This document shows, one piece after another, positions 17,967-27,540 of a stretch of DNA of 60,552 nucleotides. Source of the DNA: Oligella ureolytica DSM 18253. GTDB lineage: Bacteria > Pseudomonadota > Gammaproteobacteria > Burkholderiales > Burkholderiaceae_B. The position numbers and the translations under genes are program-made. Where the stretch lies: the NCBI RefSeq assembly GCF_000373745.1, contig NZ_KB892286.1, forward strand, positions 205-60,756. Reading direction: 5' to 3'. How positions within the stretch are numbered: the first letter of the stretch is position 1; each line of letters starts with the position of its first letter. Below the pieces are notes generated by a model. The model was not told the DNA's origin and searched no databases. It saw only the letters and a program-made list of their open reading frames with translations.

Positions 17967-18536
17967 ATGTCTTGGCGTTTATTAATTTTTACCATTTTAG
18001 TTTTTGCCGGTGTTGCCACCGCCCTAGGTCTACAAGCCGGCGATTACTTAATTGGACGTGTACCGGTTCAGGCTAATATTCCTAACGTCACTGAATTGGA
18101 TCCCCCGGCAGAATATGACGAACAAGGTCGGTTAATCATCCCTCAGCCAATGCAGCCCTTGCTTGATGGTACGCAAGGGCTAGCAACAGCAACCCCGGAT
18201 ATTGATTGGAAAATCAAAGAATCTTACTTGGATGAGGCAGTTAAAAATGAGGAAAGTAGCGCCATGTACGCCGAAGAGAACCTTCGCCTAAGTGGTGTCG
18301 TCACGCAGGGCTCAACCGGTGTGACCAAAAACTTCCAACCTATTCAACGCCAGCGCCCTACTCAAGGCGATGCCGGTGGCAACAACTTATCGTGGGTTGG
18401 CACATTTAATCAAGAGATGGCCCAATGCCGCACGCTCGGCTTCAATGACCGTCCTTCGTGCATCAGCCGAGTTCGCCAACAATACTGTGGTGCAAACAAC
18501 GCTTGGGGCCGTGTTACTGATTGCCCCGCCCGTTAA
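17967..18536 (+). CDS. Unrecognised secreted or membrane-anchored protein with Cys-rich C terminus
   Basis: 189 residues. A hydrophobic N-terminal segment (residues 4-22) acts as a signal anchor or signal peptide. The middle is Pro/Asp/Gln-rich and low in order. The last 50 residues (starting LSWVGTFNQEMAQCRTLGFN) contain four cysteines, suggesting a disulfide-bonded periplasmic domain. It follows prfC by 31 bp and may be co-transcribed with it. I do not recognise the family; it looks lineage-restricted. Confidence 0.6.
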   Translation: MSWRLLIFTILVFAGVATALGLQAGDYLIGRVPVQANIPNVTELDPPAEYDEQGRLIIPQPMQPLLDGTQGLATATPDIDWKIKESYLDEAVKNEESSAMYAEENLRLSGVVTQGSTGVTKNFQPIQRQRPTQGDAGGNNLSWVGTFNQEMAQCRTLGFNDRPSCISRVRQQYCGANNAWGRVTDCPAR

Positions 18537-18615
18537 TTGCTCCTAAGGTGGTTAGGCCAGTTAAAAATCGGTAAAATGAGTTTTCATTCATTTAAAAACT
18601 GATAGAGTACTCGCC

Positions 18616-19326
18616 ATGAACCCCAAACGCTCTGATTACAGAAGAGATATTAAAGTCGTAGATAGCACGCTCTTAAACTTAATTAAGGGCCGCATTTTTA
18701 TATTGATCGTTGTCAGCATGCTTATTTTGGGCGTGCTGTACTTTGTTGCTAAAAAAATTCTAAGCTTTGGTCAAACGCTGGACTACTCTCCCTTAAAAGA
18801 CACCGCTGTTGACTCGATTATTGAGTACTTAGAAAAATACGACACCTACTTCTGGTGGGCTATTGTCATCATCATCGCTCTCTTTGTACTGTCTTTTATC
18901 AATCATATCGTACGACAAAGTCTTGATAGCTTTTCCAAAACCAATGTGCCCATGCCGGTTGCACGAAATCTCTTTAGCACCCTTTCTCCAATGGCCCTCG
19001 AAGTGCTGGCTTGGGTCTGGCATGAGCGCCGTGAACCTCTCAAGGTCAATGACTTGAAGCTGCTAAGTCGCGAGCTTAAGCAAGGCAGATTTAGCCGTAT
19101 CGAAGACGCGAGAGAGCAAGAGCGCCTTCTCAGCCAAGGACTCTACGGACAAACGCATACAGAGGCAAACCAAGTACCGATAGCCTCGAATTTTCAGCAG
19201 TCTGAGACCCAACAAGTCGAACCGATACTCAACGAGCACGCTCTAAGTGAGCCCACGTTAAGACAAAATGATACAGTTCAGATACAAAATGACGCTTTAA
19301 TAATAAAAGATGAACCCAAGGCTTGA
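18616..19326 (+). CDS. Unrecognised inner-membrane protein
   Basis: 236 residues. Two hydrophobic segments (about residues 24-46 and 74-94) enclose a short periplasmic loop; a cytoplasmic region follows with LSPMALEVLAWVWHERREPL and a Gln/Glu-rich tail. The core after the second helix looks ordered and could be a small winged-helix-like domain, but no family is recognised. Lies between prfC and leuA on the same strand. Confidence 0.6.
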   Translation: MNPKRSDYRRDIKVVDSTLLNLIKGRIFILIVVSMLILGVLYFVAKKILSFGQTLDYSPLKDTAVDSIIEYLEKYDTYFWWAIVIIIALFVLSFINHIVRQSLDSFSKTNVPMPVARNLFSTLSPMALEVLAWVWHERREPLKVNDLKLLSRELKQGRFSRIEDAREQERLLSQGLYGQTHTEANQVPIASNFQQSETQQVEPILNEHALSEPTLRQNDTVQIQNDALIIKDEPKA

Positions 19327-19341
19327 TAAATTAATATAGCC

Positions 19342-19542
19342 GTGATAGAAATAATAGTTATGGATACTCAACAGGAAACTTTCGCTGTGCCTTATATGCA
19401 CTTTGTTGATGGCTTATCAGCCTCAACTAAGTCGGCGACTCCTGTCTACACGTCTTTCACTGCTATCACTGCTAATTTATCCACTCAAACTGCGGCTCTC
19501 CTCCTCGGTTTACTCCTCCTATTGATCGGTTGCCTAGCCTAG
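19342..19542 (+). CDS. Leu-codon-rich small ORF, possible leuA leader peptide
   Basis: 66 codons from a GTG at 19342 (an ATG at 19360 is an alternative). No strong ribosome site precedes either. The last 14 sense codons include nine Leu codons (CTC x5, TTA, CTA x2, TTG) and the stop is followed by hairpin-forming sequence and then leuA, 171 bp downstream. That is the arrangement of a leucine attenuation leader. The same codons also encode a hydrophobic LLLGLLLLLIGCLA end, so a genuine small membrane protein remains possible. The peptide is longer than typical leaders. Confidence 0.45.
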   Translation: MIEIIVMDTQQETFAVPYMHFVDGLSASTKSATPVYTSFTAITANLSTQTAALLLGLLLLLIGCLA

Positions 19543-19611
19543 AGCCTAGGTGGTGCTATGCAGCCGACCTCTTTGAGCCACCCAAACAAACCCCTCTCAC
19601 GGTGTGTTTTT
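19534..19611 (+). promoter_or_regulatory. Candidate attenuator upstream of leuA
   Basis: Downstream of the Leu codons the RNA can form CCTAG/CTAGG and GGTGG/CCACC pairings, and finally AAACAAACC (19584-19592) with GGTGTGTTT (19601-19609), eight of nine paired, followed directly by five T's. The last is terminator-like though AU-rich; the earlier ones could compete with it. Pairings were found by eye and no energies were computed. Confidence 0.4.
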
Positions 19612-19713
19612 CTCAAAACATTTTTTATTTTTATAGATAAGATCTACATCAAGACGATTGATAGGACAATCAAGGTCATAAGCCAACTTGAGTAGAAAGA
19701 AATAGGTGTCATC

Positions 19714-21417
19714 ATGCTATCGAACCCAGCCACAAAATACGTCCCTTTTAAGCCTTTTCAACGTGATTTCTCTGAGCGTACCTGGCCTTCTAAAACCATC
19801 ACAGAACCGCCTATTTGGATGAGTACTGATCTACGCGACGGTAATCAGGCGCTTATCGAACCAATGAGTATTGATCGTAAGTTACGCTTCTTCAAACACT
19901 TGGTTAAAATCGGCTTTAAAGAAATCGAAGTAGGCTTCCCTTCAGCCTCAGATACGGATTTTGATTTTGTTCGTCATATCATTGAAAACAACCTTATCCC
20001 TGATGATGTAACCATTATCGTACTGACTCAAGCGCGCCAGGAACTCATTTCTCGTACAGTCGACGCGTGTGCCGGCGCTAAAAATGCCATGGTGCATCTA
20101 TACAATGCATGTGCACCTTCTTTCCGTAAAATCGTTTTTAATATGAGCAAAGACGAGGTTCGTGATTTTGCGGTTGCCGGTACTAAAATGGTCATGGCTG
20201 AGCAAGCCCGTTATCCTGAGATTAACTGGCGCTACGAATACTCTCCGGAGATCTTCTCAACCACTGAGCCGGAATTTGCAGTCGAGGTGTGTAATGCCGT
20301 AGCAGAAGCGTATGGCGCTACAACTGATAAGAAAATTATTTTCAACTTACCGGCGACTATTGAGGCGACGACGCCTAACATTTACGCTGACCAAATTGAG
20401 TACTTCTGCAATAACATTAACAATCGTGAGGCTTGCATTGTTAGCGTCCACCCACACAATGACCGTGGTACAGCAGTAGCTGCGGCTGAATTAGCCGTAA
20501 TGGCCGGTGCTGATCGTGTCGAAGGCTGCCTGTTTGGCAGTGGCGAGCGCACAGGTAACGTATGCTTAGTCACACTAGCAATTAACCTTTATACCCAAGG
20601 TATTCACCCCGGCTTAGACTTCTCAGATATCGACTCAGTACGTCGTACAGCTGAATATTGTAACCAGCTACCGGTACATCCTCGCCATCCATGGGCCGGC
20701 GATTTAGTGTTTACCGCTTTTTCAGGTTCACACCAAGATGCCATTAAAAAAGGCTTTGCAATTCAGAAAAAAGACGCTGTTTGGGAAGTACCCTACTTAC
20801 CAATCGACCCTGCTGACTTAGGCCGTAGCTATGATGCGGTCATTCGTGTTAATAGTCAATCAGGTAAAGGTGGTGTCGCTTATTTACTCGAAGAAGAGCA
20901 TGGCTTGAGCTTACCGCGTCGTTTACAAATTGAATTTAGCCGTGCCATTAAGCGTGTCACTGATGAGACAGGTAAAGAAGTCAATGCACAAATAGTTTAC
21001 GAAATTTTCCAAAATGAGTATTTAACACAAGATACCCCTTGGAAATTAATCGATCATCAAATCACCAGTCACAATGATGCGGCAGAAAATGAGCGTTTCT
21101 CTGTGGTTGTACGTATGAGCCACCATGGCGAAGAAAAAACCTTCAGTGGCAAAGGTAATGGCGCTATCTCTGCCTTTATCAATGCGATCGATATGCCAAT
21201 TGAGTTTATGGACTACTCAGAGCATGCGGTAGGTAGCGGTGAAAGTAGTAAGGCGGCAAGCTACGTTGAGCTGCGCTTAGGCGATTCTCAGTCAGGCTAT
21301 GGTGTTGGCATGCATAAAGACATTGTTACTTCTTCATTCCTAGCTGTAATTAGTGCAATTAACCGCCACTTACAAACGGCTGAAGTGGAAACTAAAGCAG
21401 CAACTGAAACCGTTTAG
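19714..21417 (+). CDS. leuA: 2-isopropylmalate synthase (long form)
   Basis: 567 residues. First committed step of leucine synthesis: 2-oxoisovalerate plus acetyl-CoA to 2-isopropylmalate. The HMGL-like barrel starts with [11 protein letters not shown] (DLRDGNQ at residues 39-45, metal-binding Asp included), with [17 protein letters not shown] and the metal-binding His pair further on; a C-terminal LeuA dimer domain (about residues 440-560) gives leucine feedback. The length fits the class seen in Actinobacteria and Alcaligenaceae rather than the 520-residue enteric type. leuBCD are not adjacent. A strong terminator follows. Confidence 0.94.
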   Translation: MLSNPATKYVPFKPFQRDFSERTWPSKTITEPPIWMSTDLRDGNQALIEPMSIDRKLRFFKHLVKIGFKEIEVGFPSASDTDFDFVRHIIENNLIPDDVTIIVLTQARQELISRTVDACAGAKNAMVHLYNACAPSFRKIVFNMSKDEVRDFAVAGTKMVMAEQARYPEINWRYEYSPEIFSTTEPEFAVEVCNAVAEAYGATTDKKIIFNLPATIEATTPNIYADQIEYFCNNINNREACIVSVHPHNDRGTAVAAAELAVMAGADRVEGCLFGSGERTGNVCLVTLAINLYTQGIHPGLDFSDIDSVRRTAEYCNQLPVHPRHPWAGDLVFTAFSGSHQDAIKKGFAIQKKDAVWEVPYLPIDPADLGRSYDAVIRVNSQSGKGGVAYLLEEEHGLSLPRRLQIEFSRAIKRVTDETGKEVNAQIVYEIFQNEYLTQDTPWKLIDHQITSHNDAAENERFSVVVRMSHHGEEKTFSGKGNGAISAFINAIDMPIEFMDYSEHAVGSGESSKAASYVELRLGDSQSGYGVGMHKDIVTSSFLAVISAINRHLQTAEVETKAATETV

Positions 21418-21442
21418 TTAGACCGAAAAGCACTAAAACTTG

Positions 21443-21486
21443 AAAAACCGAGCGTGTTCATAACCTCATAACCGCTCGGTTTTTTT
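21443..21486 (+). terminator. Rho-independent terminator after leuA
   Basis: Arms ACCGAGCG (21447-21454) and CGCTCGGT (21473-21480), extended by A/T pairs, followed by a run of seven T's. The A run on the left side lets it serve the convergent DUF1840 gene as well. Confidence 0.88.
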
Positions 21487-21508
21487 AAATACCGATCAAA
21501 ACGCCTAA

Positions 21509-21883
21509 TTACCAGCCACTACCACCTTGCCAAATGACGTCATCGCCATGCTTTTGCGCATTTTCGAACATATTTAATAGTGGATAAGCACGCTGACTAA
21601 AGCTGACACCCTCAAGCATTGGGTGCTTTTTCTCACGCTCCTCTTCCTTACGCTCTTCCTCTTCCTTATCATGCACAGCATAACTATGCATATCTTTATT
21701 CTCATCCTCTGCAATCGCCTGGCGTAATTTGGCAATTGCATCAGGTAACTCTGCCACAGTAAAAACACCCTCTGTAGGTAACTCTTTACCATAATCTCGT
21801 CCAGCGACTTTTAATACGGCGAGTACATGCTTATCCAACATAAACACTTCACCACTATTTTTAGATTTAAAAGTAATTAACAT
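21509..21883 (-). CDS. DUF1840 family protein
   Basis: 124 residues: an N-terminal domain (MLITFKSKNSGEVFMLDKHV), a highly charged Glu/Lys/Arg stretch around residues 72-88, and a C-terminal EGVSFSQRAYPLLNMFENAQ motif with a DDVIWQGG ending. This is DUF1840, a beta-proteobacterial family without known function. A clean ribosome site (CAGGAGA) precedes the ATG. Its presence supports the Burkholderiales assignment. Confidence 0.85.
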   Translation of the reverse strand: MLITFKSKNSGEVFMLDKHVLAVLKVAGRDYGKELPTEGVFTVAELPDAIAKLRQAIAEDENKDMHSYAVHDKEEEERKEEEREKKHPMLEGVSFSQRAYPLLNMFENAQKHGDDVIWQGGSGW

Positions 21884-22121
21884 GTATTTCTCCTGTTGTT
21901 ACAAACACCATCCATGTTATTTATGATGCCAATATTAAGCCTATTAGGCAATTAATAATACTTTTTATCACATGAGCTTAAGCTTCAGGATTATAAGAAC
22001 GTCACAAATGTTTAAGCTAAAACTTGATAGCACCATGATAAACAGTCGCTTATAAGTCAACTCTATTTATTCATGAAATGAAAAGAGTATAAACAAATGA
22101 CGAAATAGTATTTTCTAGTAA

Positions 22122-23165
22122 ATGAATTTCACTCCTATGATGTACTCCACGCATCCTCTATTTTCTAAGGTCTTTATTGCTACAGTACTGAGCCTAGTCG
22201 CAGCACCTGCTTTAGCTGCAACAATTAACTTGCTCAACGTCTCTTACGACCCAACTCGCGAGTTTTACCGTGAGTACAATAAAAGCTTTGCTAAGCATTG
22301 GAAAGAAAAAACCGGTGATGATGTCGTTATTCGTCAATCCCATGGCGGTTCGGGAGCTCAGGCGCGTTCTGTCGCCTTTGGACTAGATGCAGATATCGTC
22401 ACCCTAGCCCTGGCTTACGACATTGACGTCCTTCGCCTACGAGATGAATTAATTCCGGAAGATTGGCAAAGCCGTCTTGATAAAAACAGTTCACCTTACA
22501 CGTCCACCATTGTGTTGCTTGTACGTAAAGGTAATCACAAAAACATTCAAGATTGGAATGATCTAGCTCGTGACGATGTAGAGGTTATTACACCTAACCC
22601 TAAAACGTCCAGTGGCGCTCGCTGGAATTATCTAGCCGCTTGGGCTTATGCGTTAAGACAATACGATAATGATGAGACCAAAGCCTATGACTTTGTCCGT
22701 AAAATCTTTGCTAATGTCTCTGTTTTAGACTCAGGTGCGCGTGGCTCTACCAACACCTTTGCTCAACGCGGCCAAGGCGATGTTCTTATCGCTTGGGAAA
22801 ATGAAGCGTATCTATCGATTCAGCAGCTGGGTAATAATGAACTCGAAATGATTGTCCCCTCACTAAGCATTCTGGCTGAGCCTCCTGTAACACTCATTGA
22901 TAAAAACGTTGATCGCAAAGGCACCCGTGAAGTGGCGCAGTCATATTTAGAAAATCTCTACAGCGACGATGCCCAACGCCTTGCTGCCAAGCACTTTTAT
23001 CGCCCCAGCAATCCGGATATTGCAGCAGAGTTTAGCGATCAATTTCCCCAAATCGAGCTAGTCACCATAGATGAGGTCTTCGGCGGTTGGACCAAGGCAC
23101 AAGACACTCACTTTAATGATGGTGGAGTGTTTGACCGTATTCAAGCCGATTTATATAGGAAATAA
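22122..23165 (+). CDS. sbp: Periplasmic sulfate/thiosulfate-binding protein
   Basis: 347 residues. Signal peptide (cut after ALA near residue 32), then the sulfate-binding fold with NVSYDPTREFYREYN, SHGGSGAQARSVAFGLDADI and the anion-contacting SSGARWNYLAAWAYAL. It delivers sulfate or thiosulfate to a CysTWA transporter, but no cysT, cysW or cysA lies next to it. Alternative starts at Met6 or Met7 would still leave a signal peptide. Upstream 240 bp contains no obvious operator. Confidence 0.9.
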   Translation: MNFTPMMYSTHPLFSKVFIATVLSLVAAPALAATINLLNVSYDPTREFYREYNKSFAKHWKEKTGDDVVIRQSHGGSGAQARSVAFGLDADIVTLALAYDIDVLRLRDELIPEDWQSRLDKNSSPYTSTIVLLVRKGNHKNIQDWNDLARDDVEVITPNPKTSSGARWNYLAAWAYALRQYDNDETKAYDFVRKIFANVSVLDSGARGSTNTFAQRGQGDVLIAWENEAYLSIQQLGNNELEMIVPSLSILAEPPVTLIDKNVDRKGTREVAQSYLENLYSDDAQRLAAKHFYRPSNPDIAAEFSDQFPQIELVTIDEVFGGWTKAQDTHFNDGGVFDRIQADLYRK

Positions 23166-23266
23166 CGTTCAATACATACTGATAGGACAAATTTAGCCTA
23201 CTAGGATCTTTTAATCGTATTCTCTATGACAATAAATAGTTTCTTTAGTGTGTTGAGAATGGTTTT

Positions 23267-26200
23267 ATGAATCTAGGTATTTCGTCGGCTTTTATTGTAT
23301 TAACCTTATTTAGTGCATTACTTGTTCCTACTCCCGCTTCTGCACAAACAGCCTCCACTGCCGGTGCAGAATGCTCCACCCCCTCTACCGGTAACCCATG
23401 CTTTGGTACCGCTAATAATCCAGGCCAGGATCGTTCTGCTGCCAACCCGATTAATTTGACTAACGGCAATAAATACCAAGAAGAGTTGGATTATTGGGGT
23501 GGTGATGACTATTCCGGCCTCGAATTCCTCCGGTATTACAACTCAACCCAATTAACCCCCTCATTAATTGGTCAGGGTTGGCGCCATTCCTATAGTCGCA
23601 AGCTGTATTGGCGTGGGCATCGAGCTCAAATTCTGCTTGATGACAGTACCCGCATTATGTTTGATCCGCTACAAGGTGACGTGGCACAGTCACGTTTTAA
23701 TGAATATGGCTCCCTTAAAAGGGTCAAATTATACGGGGCAATGGAGCGCTTAGATTGGTCCAAAGCAGCCACTGCTAGAAAATCCGTTAATGATTTTTTC
23801 TCAAAAAACTATTTACACACGTTACAAGGCGACCTCTGGCTCTGGCAATACCCTTCCGGTGCCATTGATGTATTTAATCGCTATGGCCACCTAGTCATTA
23901 GCCAAATGCCGTTTAGTGAGGCCATTTTTATCGAAAGGGAGATTAAACCGGGTCCTACTTACGAGGCTATTCTAAAGGTACAAAACCAAAATCAACAGAG
24001 CATTGACTTTCACTACGCGATTTTGGGAAATCGTGCTCGCCTAAGTCAAATTGATACGCCCGAGGGAAGTGTAGAGTTTAGGCATGACATCCCTAGAGAC
24101 TTTGAGGAAACCCGTCTTCTTAGCGCCCATCATATTGATGGTGCAAAAATTACTTATGGCGCCGTTGATACATCTACTGATGAGGAGCTATCGCCCTATT
24201 TACTAGCACGTGCCAAACATTACACGTCGGATAGCAAGCAAGCTTTTCGTGATATTGAATGGCGTTATGACACATGGGGACGAGCAACTGAAACTATTCT
24301 TCATCGTCATGAACAGTTAAATCAACCTCTTTCAATGCAATTCAACTATGTGAAAACGCCTCAATTCAATGGCGACAAGGGTATCACTGAGTTAACTCAA
24401 AGGATTGGCACCGAAAAAAGTCTCAGCCGTTTTCACACAACCATGCTAGGTAGTCAGTATCTTCTCACTAAGGCCGAAGGCGCTCCTTGCTTTGCATGCC
24501 CTGCGACAGGCACTGAAATCAGCTATAACGAAAAGGGCCAAATCACTGCAATCAACGGTCTCAACATCAGACGTAGCACGAGCGATAACAGCATTGAAAG
24601 CATAGGAATAAACCATCGAGGCTGGCCCGGTTTACGTATTTATTACGATAAAGACGGTACACCTCACGGTTGGAGCAGTCTGCATACAGGCAAAACGCTT
24701 TATGAGCTAGATACAGATACTTTATTTCCAAAGTATAAAAGCTTTGCGAATAAGACGAGGATGTATAGCCGGGACTATGATAGTGGCTCACGCTTAGTTA
24801 GGTACAGTTATGAAAATGGAAGTCACGATGCAAGCGCTCCGAGCGGTTTATTAACAAAAACTAAACCTTTGGTATTCAATTTAAGCGGTGAAGACAATAG
24901 AAAACGTCTCAGCATTAAGCTTCATAGCCAAAGTGTTAATTTAAGAACAACTCGTTGGTGGGCTAACCACAAAGAATCACGGTTAAATGAATATTTCACA
25001 CCAAACTATGCCAATAAGCTGGTAGAGCATCAGCTTCCCGAATGGGGTAGTCTCTATTATCAATATGACGACAATCAGCGGTTAAAAAGCATTTTTTGGC
25101 AAGTTGCTAATACGACAGAAGAACATCAATGGCAGTTAGTTTATGAACGCCTAAATAACCACGAGCGTCAATACGGCAATCACATACTAGCACGTGCTCG
25201 TAAAAACACCGGTTTCATTAAACACAGCACACGACTGGAACTATTAAAAGACAAGACGGACACTCCCTATTGGCAGGAAATTCGCTATTATCATGCTGAC
25301 GGGCACCTAGCAGCAGAGCACCAACTATCATCTAACTTAGACATCAATAAGTTTAGACAATATCAATTTAATCTCCACGGCCAACTCATACGCGTAGATA
25401 CCGATCTACACAATAAAAAAAGCACAACCACCGATTTATATGCGTGGCAACTTGGTGGCGCATCCTTTGCTCGTCAGCATACAAGCAAAACAGACAAAGA
25501 AGATCATACTGAAACGCAAACAGACTTAATCATTAAAAATATAGAAAGAGATAAGGCCGGCTTCATACACAAAATGGACAATTTAGAGCTAGTCTATGAT
25601 GAAAGAAATTTACTGACAGAGATAAAAAAAGGCAACGACACAATCGCCAGCTATCTCTACGATGCTCTTAATCAACGTATTAGAAAAGTCACCGCCAAGG
25701 GCGAAACCCAATACTATTATTTAAACCAGCAATTAGTTGCTGAAGCCTTCATACCTACCAATGAAATTAACCCCAACTATGGTGACTACTCTCTTGAGAG
25801 ATCATTCATTTCAAAACGCTACATCTATGATGGTGTACTTCCTGTCGCCCTAATTGACTACTCTAAGGACATTGATGGTCAACTCTACTACATACATAGT
25901 GATGGTAGCGGGCAACCTTTTTTAATCACAGATGATGCTCAACAAACGGTCTGGTTAGCAGACAATGACGCTTTTGGACAAAGCCGTCCAATCATCGAAA
26001 AAATCGAGTTTAATCTACGCCTACCCGGTCAATACTATGACGAAGAGAGCGGTTTACATCAAAACCTTTATCGAAACTACGACCCTGAAGTGGGTCACTA
26101 TCTTGAGCCCGATCCCTTAGGCCCAATATCCGGCAATGATGTCTTTGGCTATGCTAAGCAAAACCCTCGTCAGTACATCGATCCGCTCGGTCTGCTCATG

Positions 26201-27433
26201 TTTGTCTTTGATGGCACAACCAATACCCCCAGCTCACAAAGTAATGCCTATAAACTAGGGCAACTTTATGATGAAGGACCTCTAAATTACTTAGAAGGAA
26301 TAGGCACCAAAGAAGCGCAAAACAAGGTAATCAACTTCTTCGATAGCTATCGAAAAGAACTCACTGAGACACAAACCGTACCCGATGATATCAGAGCCCA
26401 GCGCATCTACGCCTCTTCACTCCTAGAGTGGAAGGTACCGGAGTTTATCCCCCACGTCACACAAGATAAAATCTCAGCCGGCATGGCACCCTATATGCTT
26501 AATATGCAGTGGATGCAATTAATCGATGAGATGATTCGCCTCACATCCGCAGGGCCTCTCATAGACAACACAATCAATATTGATTTGTCCGGTTTTTCCA
26601 GAGGGGCTGCCCTCGCCAGTATCTTTGCTAATAAAATTGACCAATATACCAAACATGGCTATTTTCAATACACGGCTAAGTGGCTGCCGCCCGGACAACA
26701 ACACATTCGAGCGTGCGTCAATTTACGCTTTGTCGGGCTATTTGATACAGTCCATCAACTGGGCACGTTAGGAGCTGACAACGATGACTATAACTACACT
26801 GTGTCCCCTGCCTGGTCAACTGTTGCCCATGCGGTCGCATTAAATGAGCATCGCTATTGGATGATGCCTTTGACCAGCTTTGCAAGTGATGATTTAAGCA
26901 ATGTGTATGAGCAGGGCTTTTTAGGTAATCACTCGGATATTGGTGGAACTATCTTCTCCAAAGATTTAAACGCCCAAACTAACCCCTATCCCGGTACCTA
27001 TGGAGACTTAGGCAACATCCCCTTAGCTTGGATTCACTATATGGCACTGGATGCCGACGTTAAACTCAAGCCGTTAGAATCCCTCACTCAATGGCAACTC
27101 GACACCGTTAAAAACCCGCTTTTGCATCTCAACAGCCTATTTGATCAAGATTTAGCAAGCCGTCGCTGGTCACTTGCCGACAGAAGAGTTTATTCTTCAA
27201 GCGGTAAGCTACTCGGCTTACAATCTTTCTCAAAAAGACTGGGAGGAGCGATACGCAAGGAGCACGCTGAGCACGTGTACTTCCCATTATCACTGGCCAC
27301 GGAGTCACTCTATGACACTAATGGAGCAGGCTACCCTTACGGCATCGTCGACGCGAGTAAGTATATTAACTTTTTAAAAGGATCAATAGAGTGGGAATCT
27401 TCCCTCAAGACAATATCGCAACAACAGCAATAG
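23267..27433 (+). CDS. Secreted RHS-repeat protein with C-terminal DUF2235 (Tle1-like) hydrolase domain
   Basis: 1388 residues. Sec signal peptide (cut after ASA, near residue 26), an N-terminal DUF6531-like segment (NPINLTNGNKYQEELDY), a long YD/RHS shell, then the RHS core end (GQYYDEESGLHQNLYRNYDP and the YIDPLGL motif near residue 975, where RHS proteins cut off their tip). The tip, residues 978-1388, is a DUF2235 alpha/beta hydrolase: FDGTTNTP with Asp982 and a GFSRGA nucleophile elbow with Ser1111. DUF2235 includes type VI Tle1 phospholipase effectors. No VgrG, PAAR or immunity gene is adjacent; argS follows after 107 bp. Lipase action and toxicity are inferences. Confidence 0.85.
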   Translation: MNLGISSAFIVLTLFSALLVPTPASAQTASTAGAECSTPSTGNPCFGTANNPGQDRSAANPINLTNGNKYQEELDYWGGDDYSGLEFLRYYNSTQLTPSLIGQGWRHSYSRKLYWRGHRAQILLDDSTRIMFDPLQGDVAQSRFNEYGSLKRVKLYGAMERLDWSKAATARKSVNDFFSKNYLHTLQGDLWLWQYPSGAIDVFNRYGHLVISQMPFSEAIFIEREIKPGPTYEAILKVQNQNQQSIDFHYAILGNRARLSQIDTPEGSVEFRHDIPRDFEETRLLSAHHIDGAKITYGAVDTSTDEELSPYLLARAKHYTSDSKQAFRDIEWRYDTWGRATETILHRHEQLNQPLSMQFNYVKTPQFNGDKGITELTQRIGTEKSLSRFHTTMLGSQYLLTKAEGAPCFACPATGTEISYNEKGQITAINGLNIRRSTSDNSIESIGINHRGWPGLRIYYDKDGTPHGWSSLHTGKTLYELDTDTLFPKYKSFANKTRMYSRDYDSGSRLVRYSYENGSHDASAPSGLLTKTKPLVFNLSGEDNRKRLSIKLHSQSVNLRTTRWWANHKESRLNEYFTPNYANKLVEHQLPEWGSLYYQYDDNQRLKSIFWQVANTTEEHQWQLVYERLNNHERQYGNHILARARKNTGFIKHSTRLELLKDKTDTPYWQEIRYYHADGHLAAEHQLSSNLDINKFRQYQFNLHGQLIRVDTDLHNKKSTTTDLYAWQLGGASFARQHTSKTDKEDHTETQTDLIIKNIERDKAGFIHKMDNLELVYDERNLLTEIKKGNDTIASYLYDALNQRIRKVTAKGETQYYYLNQQLVAEAFIPTNEINPNYGDYSLERSFISKRYIYDGVLPVALIDYSKDIDGQLYYIHSDGSGQPFLITDDAQQTVWLADNDAFGQSRPIIEKIEFNLRLPGQYYDEESGLHQNLYRNYDPEVGHYLEPDPLGPISGNDVFGYAKQNPRQYIDPLGLLMFVFDGTTNTPSSQSNAYKLGQLYDEGPLNYLEGIGTKEAQNKVINFFDSYRKELTETQTVPDDIRAQRIYASSLLEWKVPEFIPHVTQDKISAGMAPYMLNMQWMQLIDEMIRLTSAGPLIDNTINIDLSGFSRGAALASIFANKIDQYTKHGYFQYTAKWLPPGQQHIRACVNLRFVGLFDTVHQLGTLGADNDDYNYTVSPAWSTVAHAVALNEHRYWMMPLTSFASDDLSNVYEQGFLGNHSDIGGTIFSKDLNAQTNPYPGTYGDLGNIPLAWIHYMALDADVKLKPLESLTQWQLDTVKNPLLHLNSLFDQDLASRRWSLADRRVYSSSGKLLGLQSFSKRLGGAIRKEHAEHVYFPLSLATESLYDTNGAGYPYGIVDASKYINFLKGSIEWESSLKTISQQQQ

Positions 27434-27540
27434 CAGCCCTTCATGCTATCATTACACATTGATTTTATAAGATATTTTTAACCATTATTGATTGTTTAAG
27501 TCACCATTTGATTAAGATGGTGATATAAGTAGAGAAAGTT

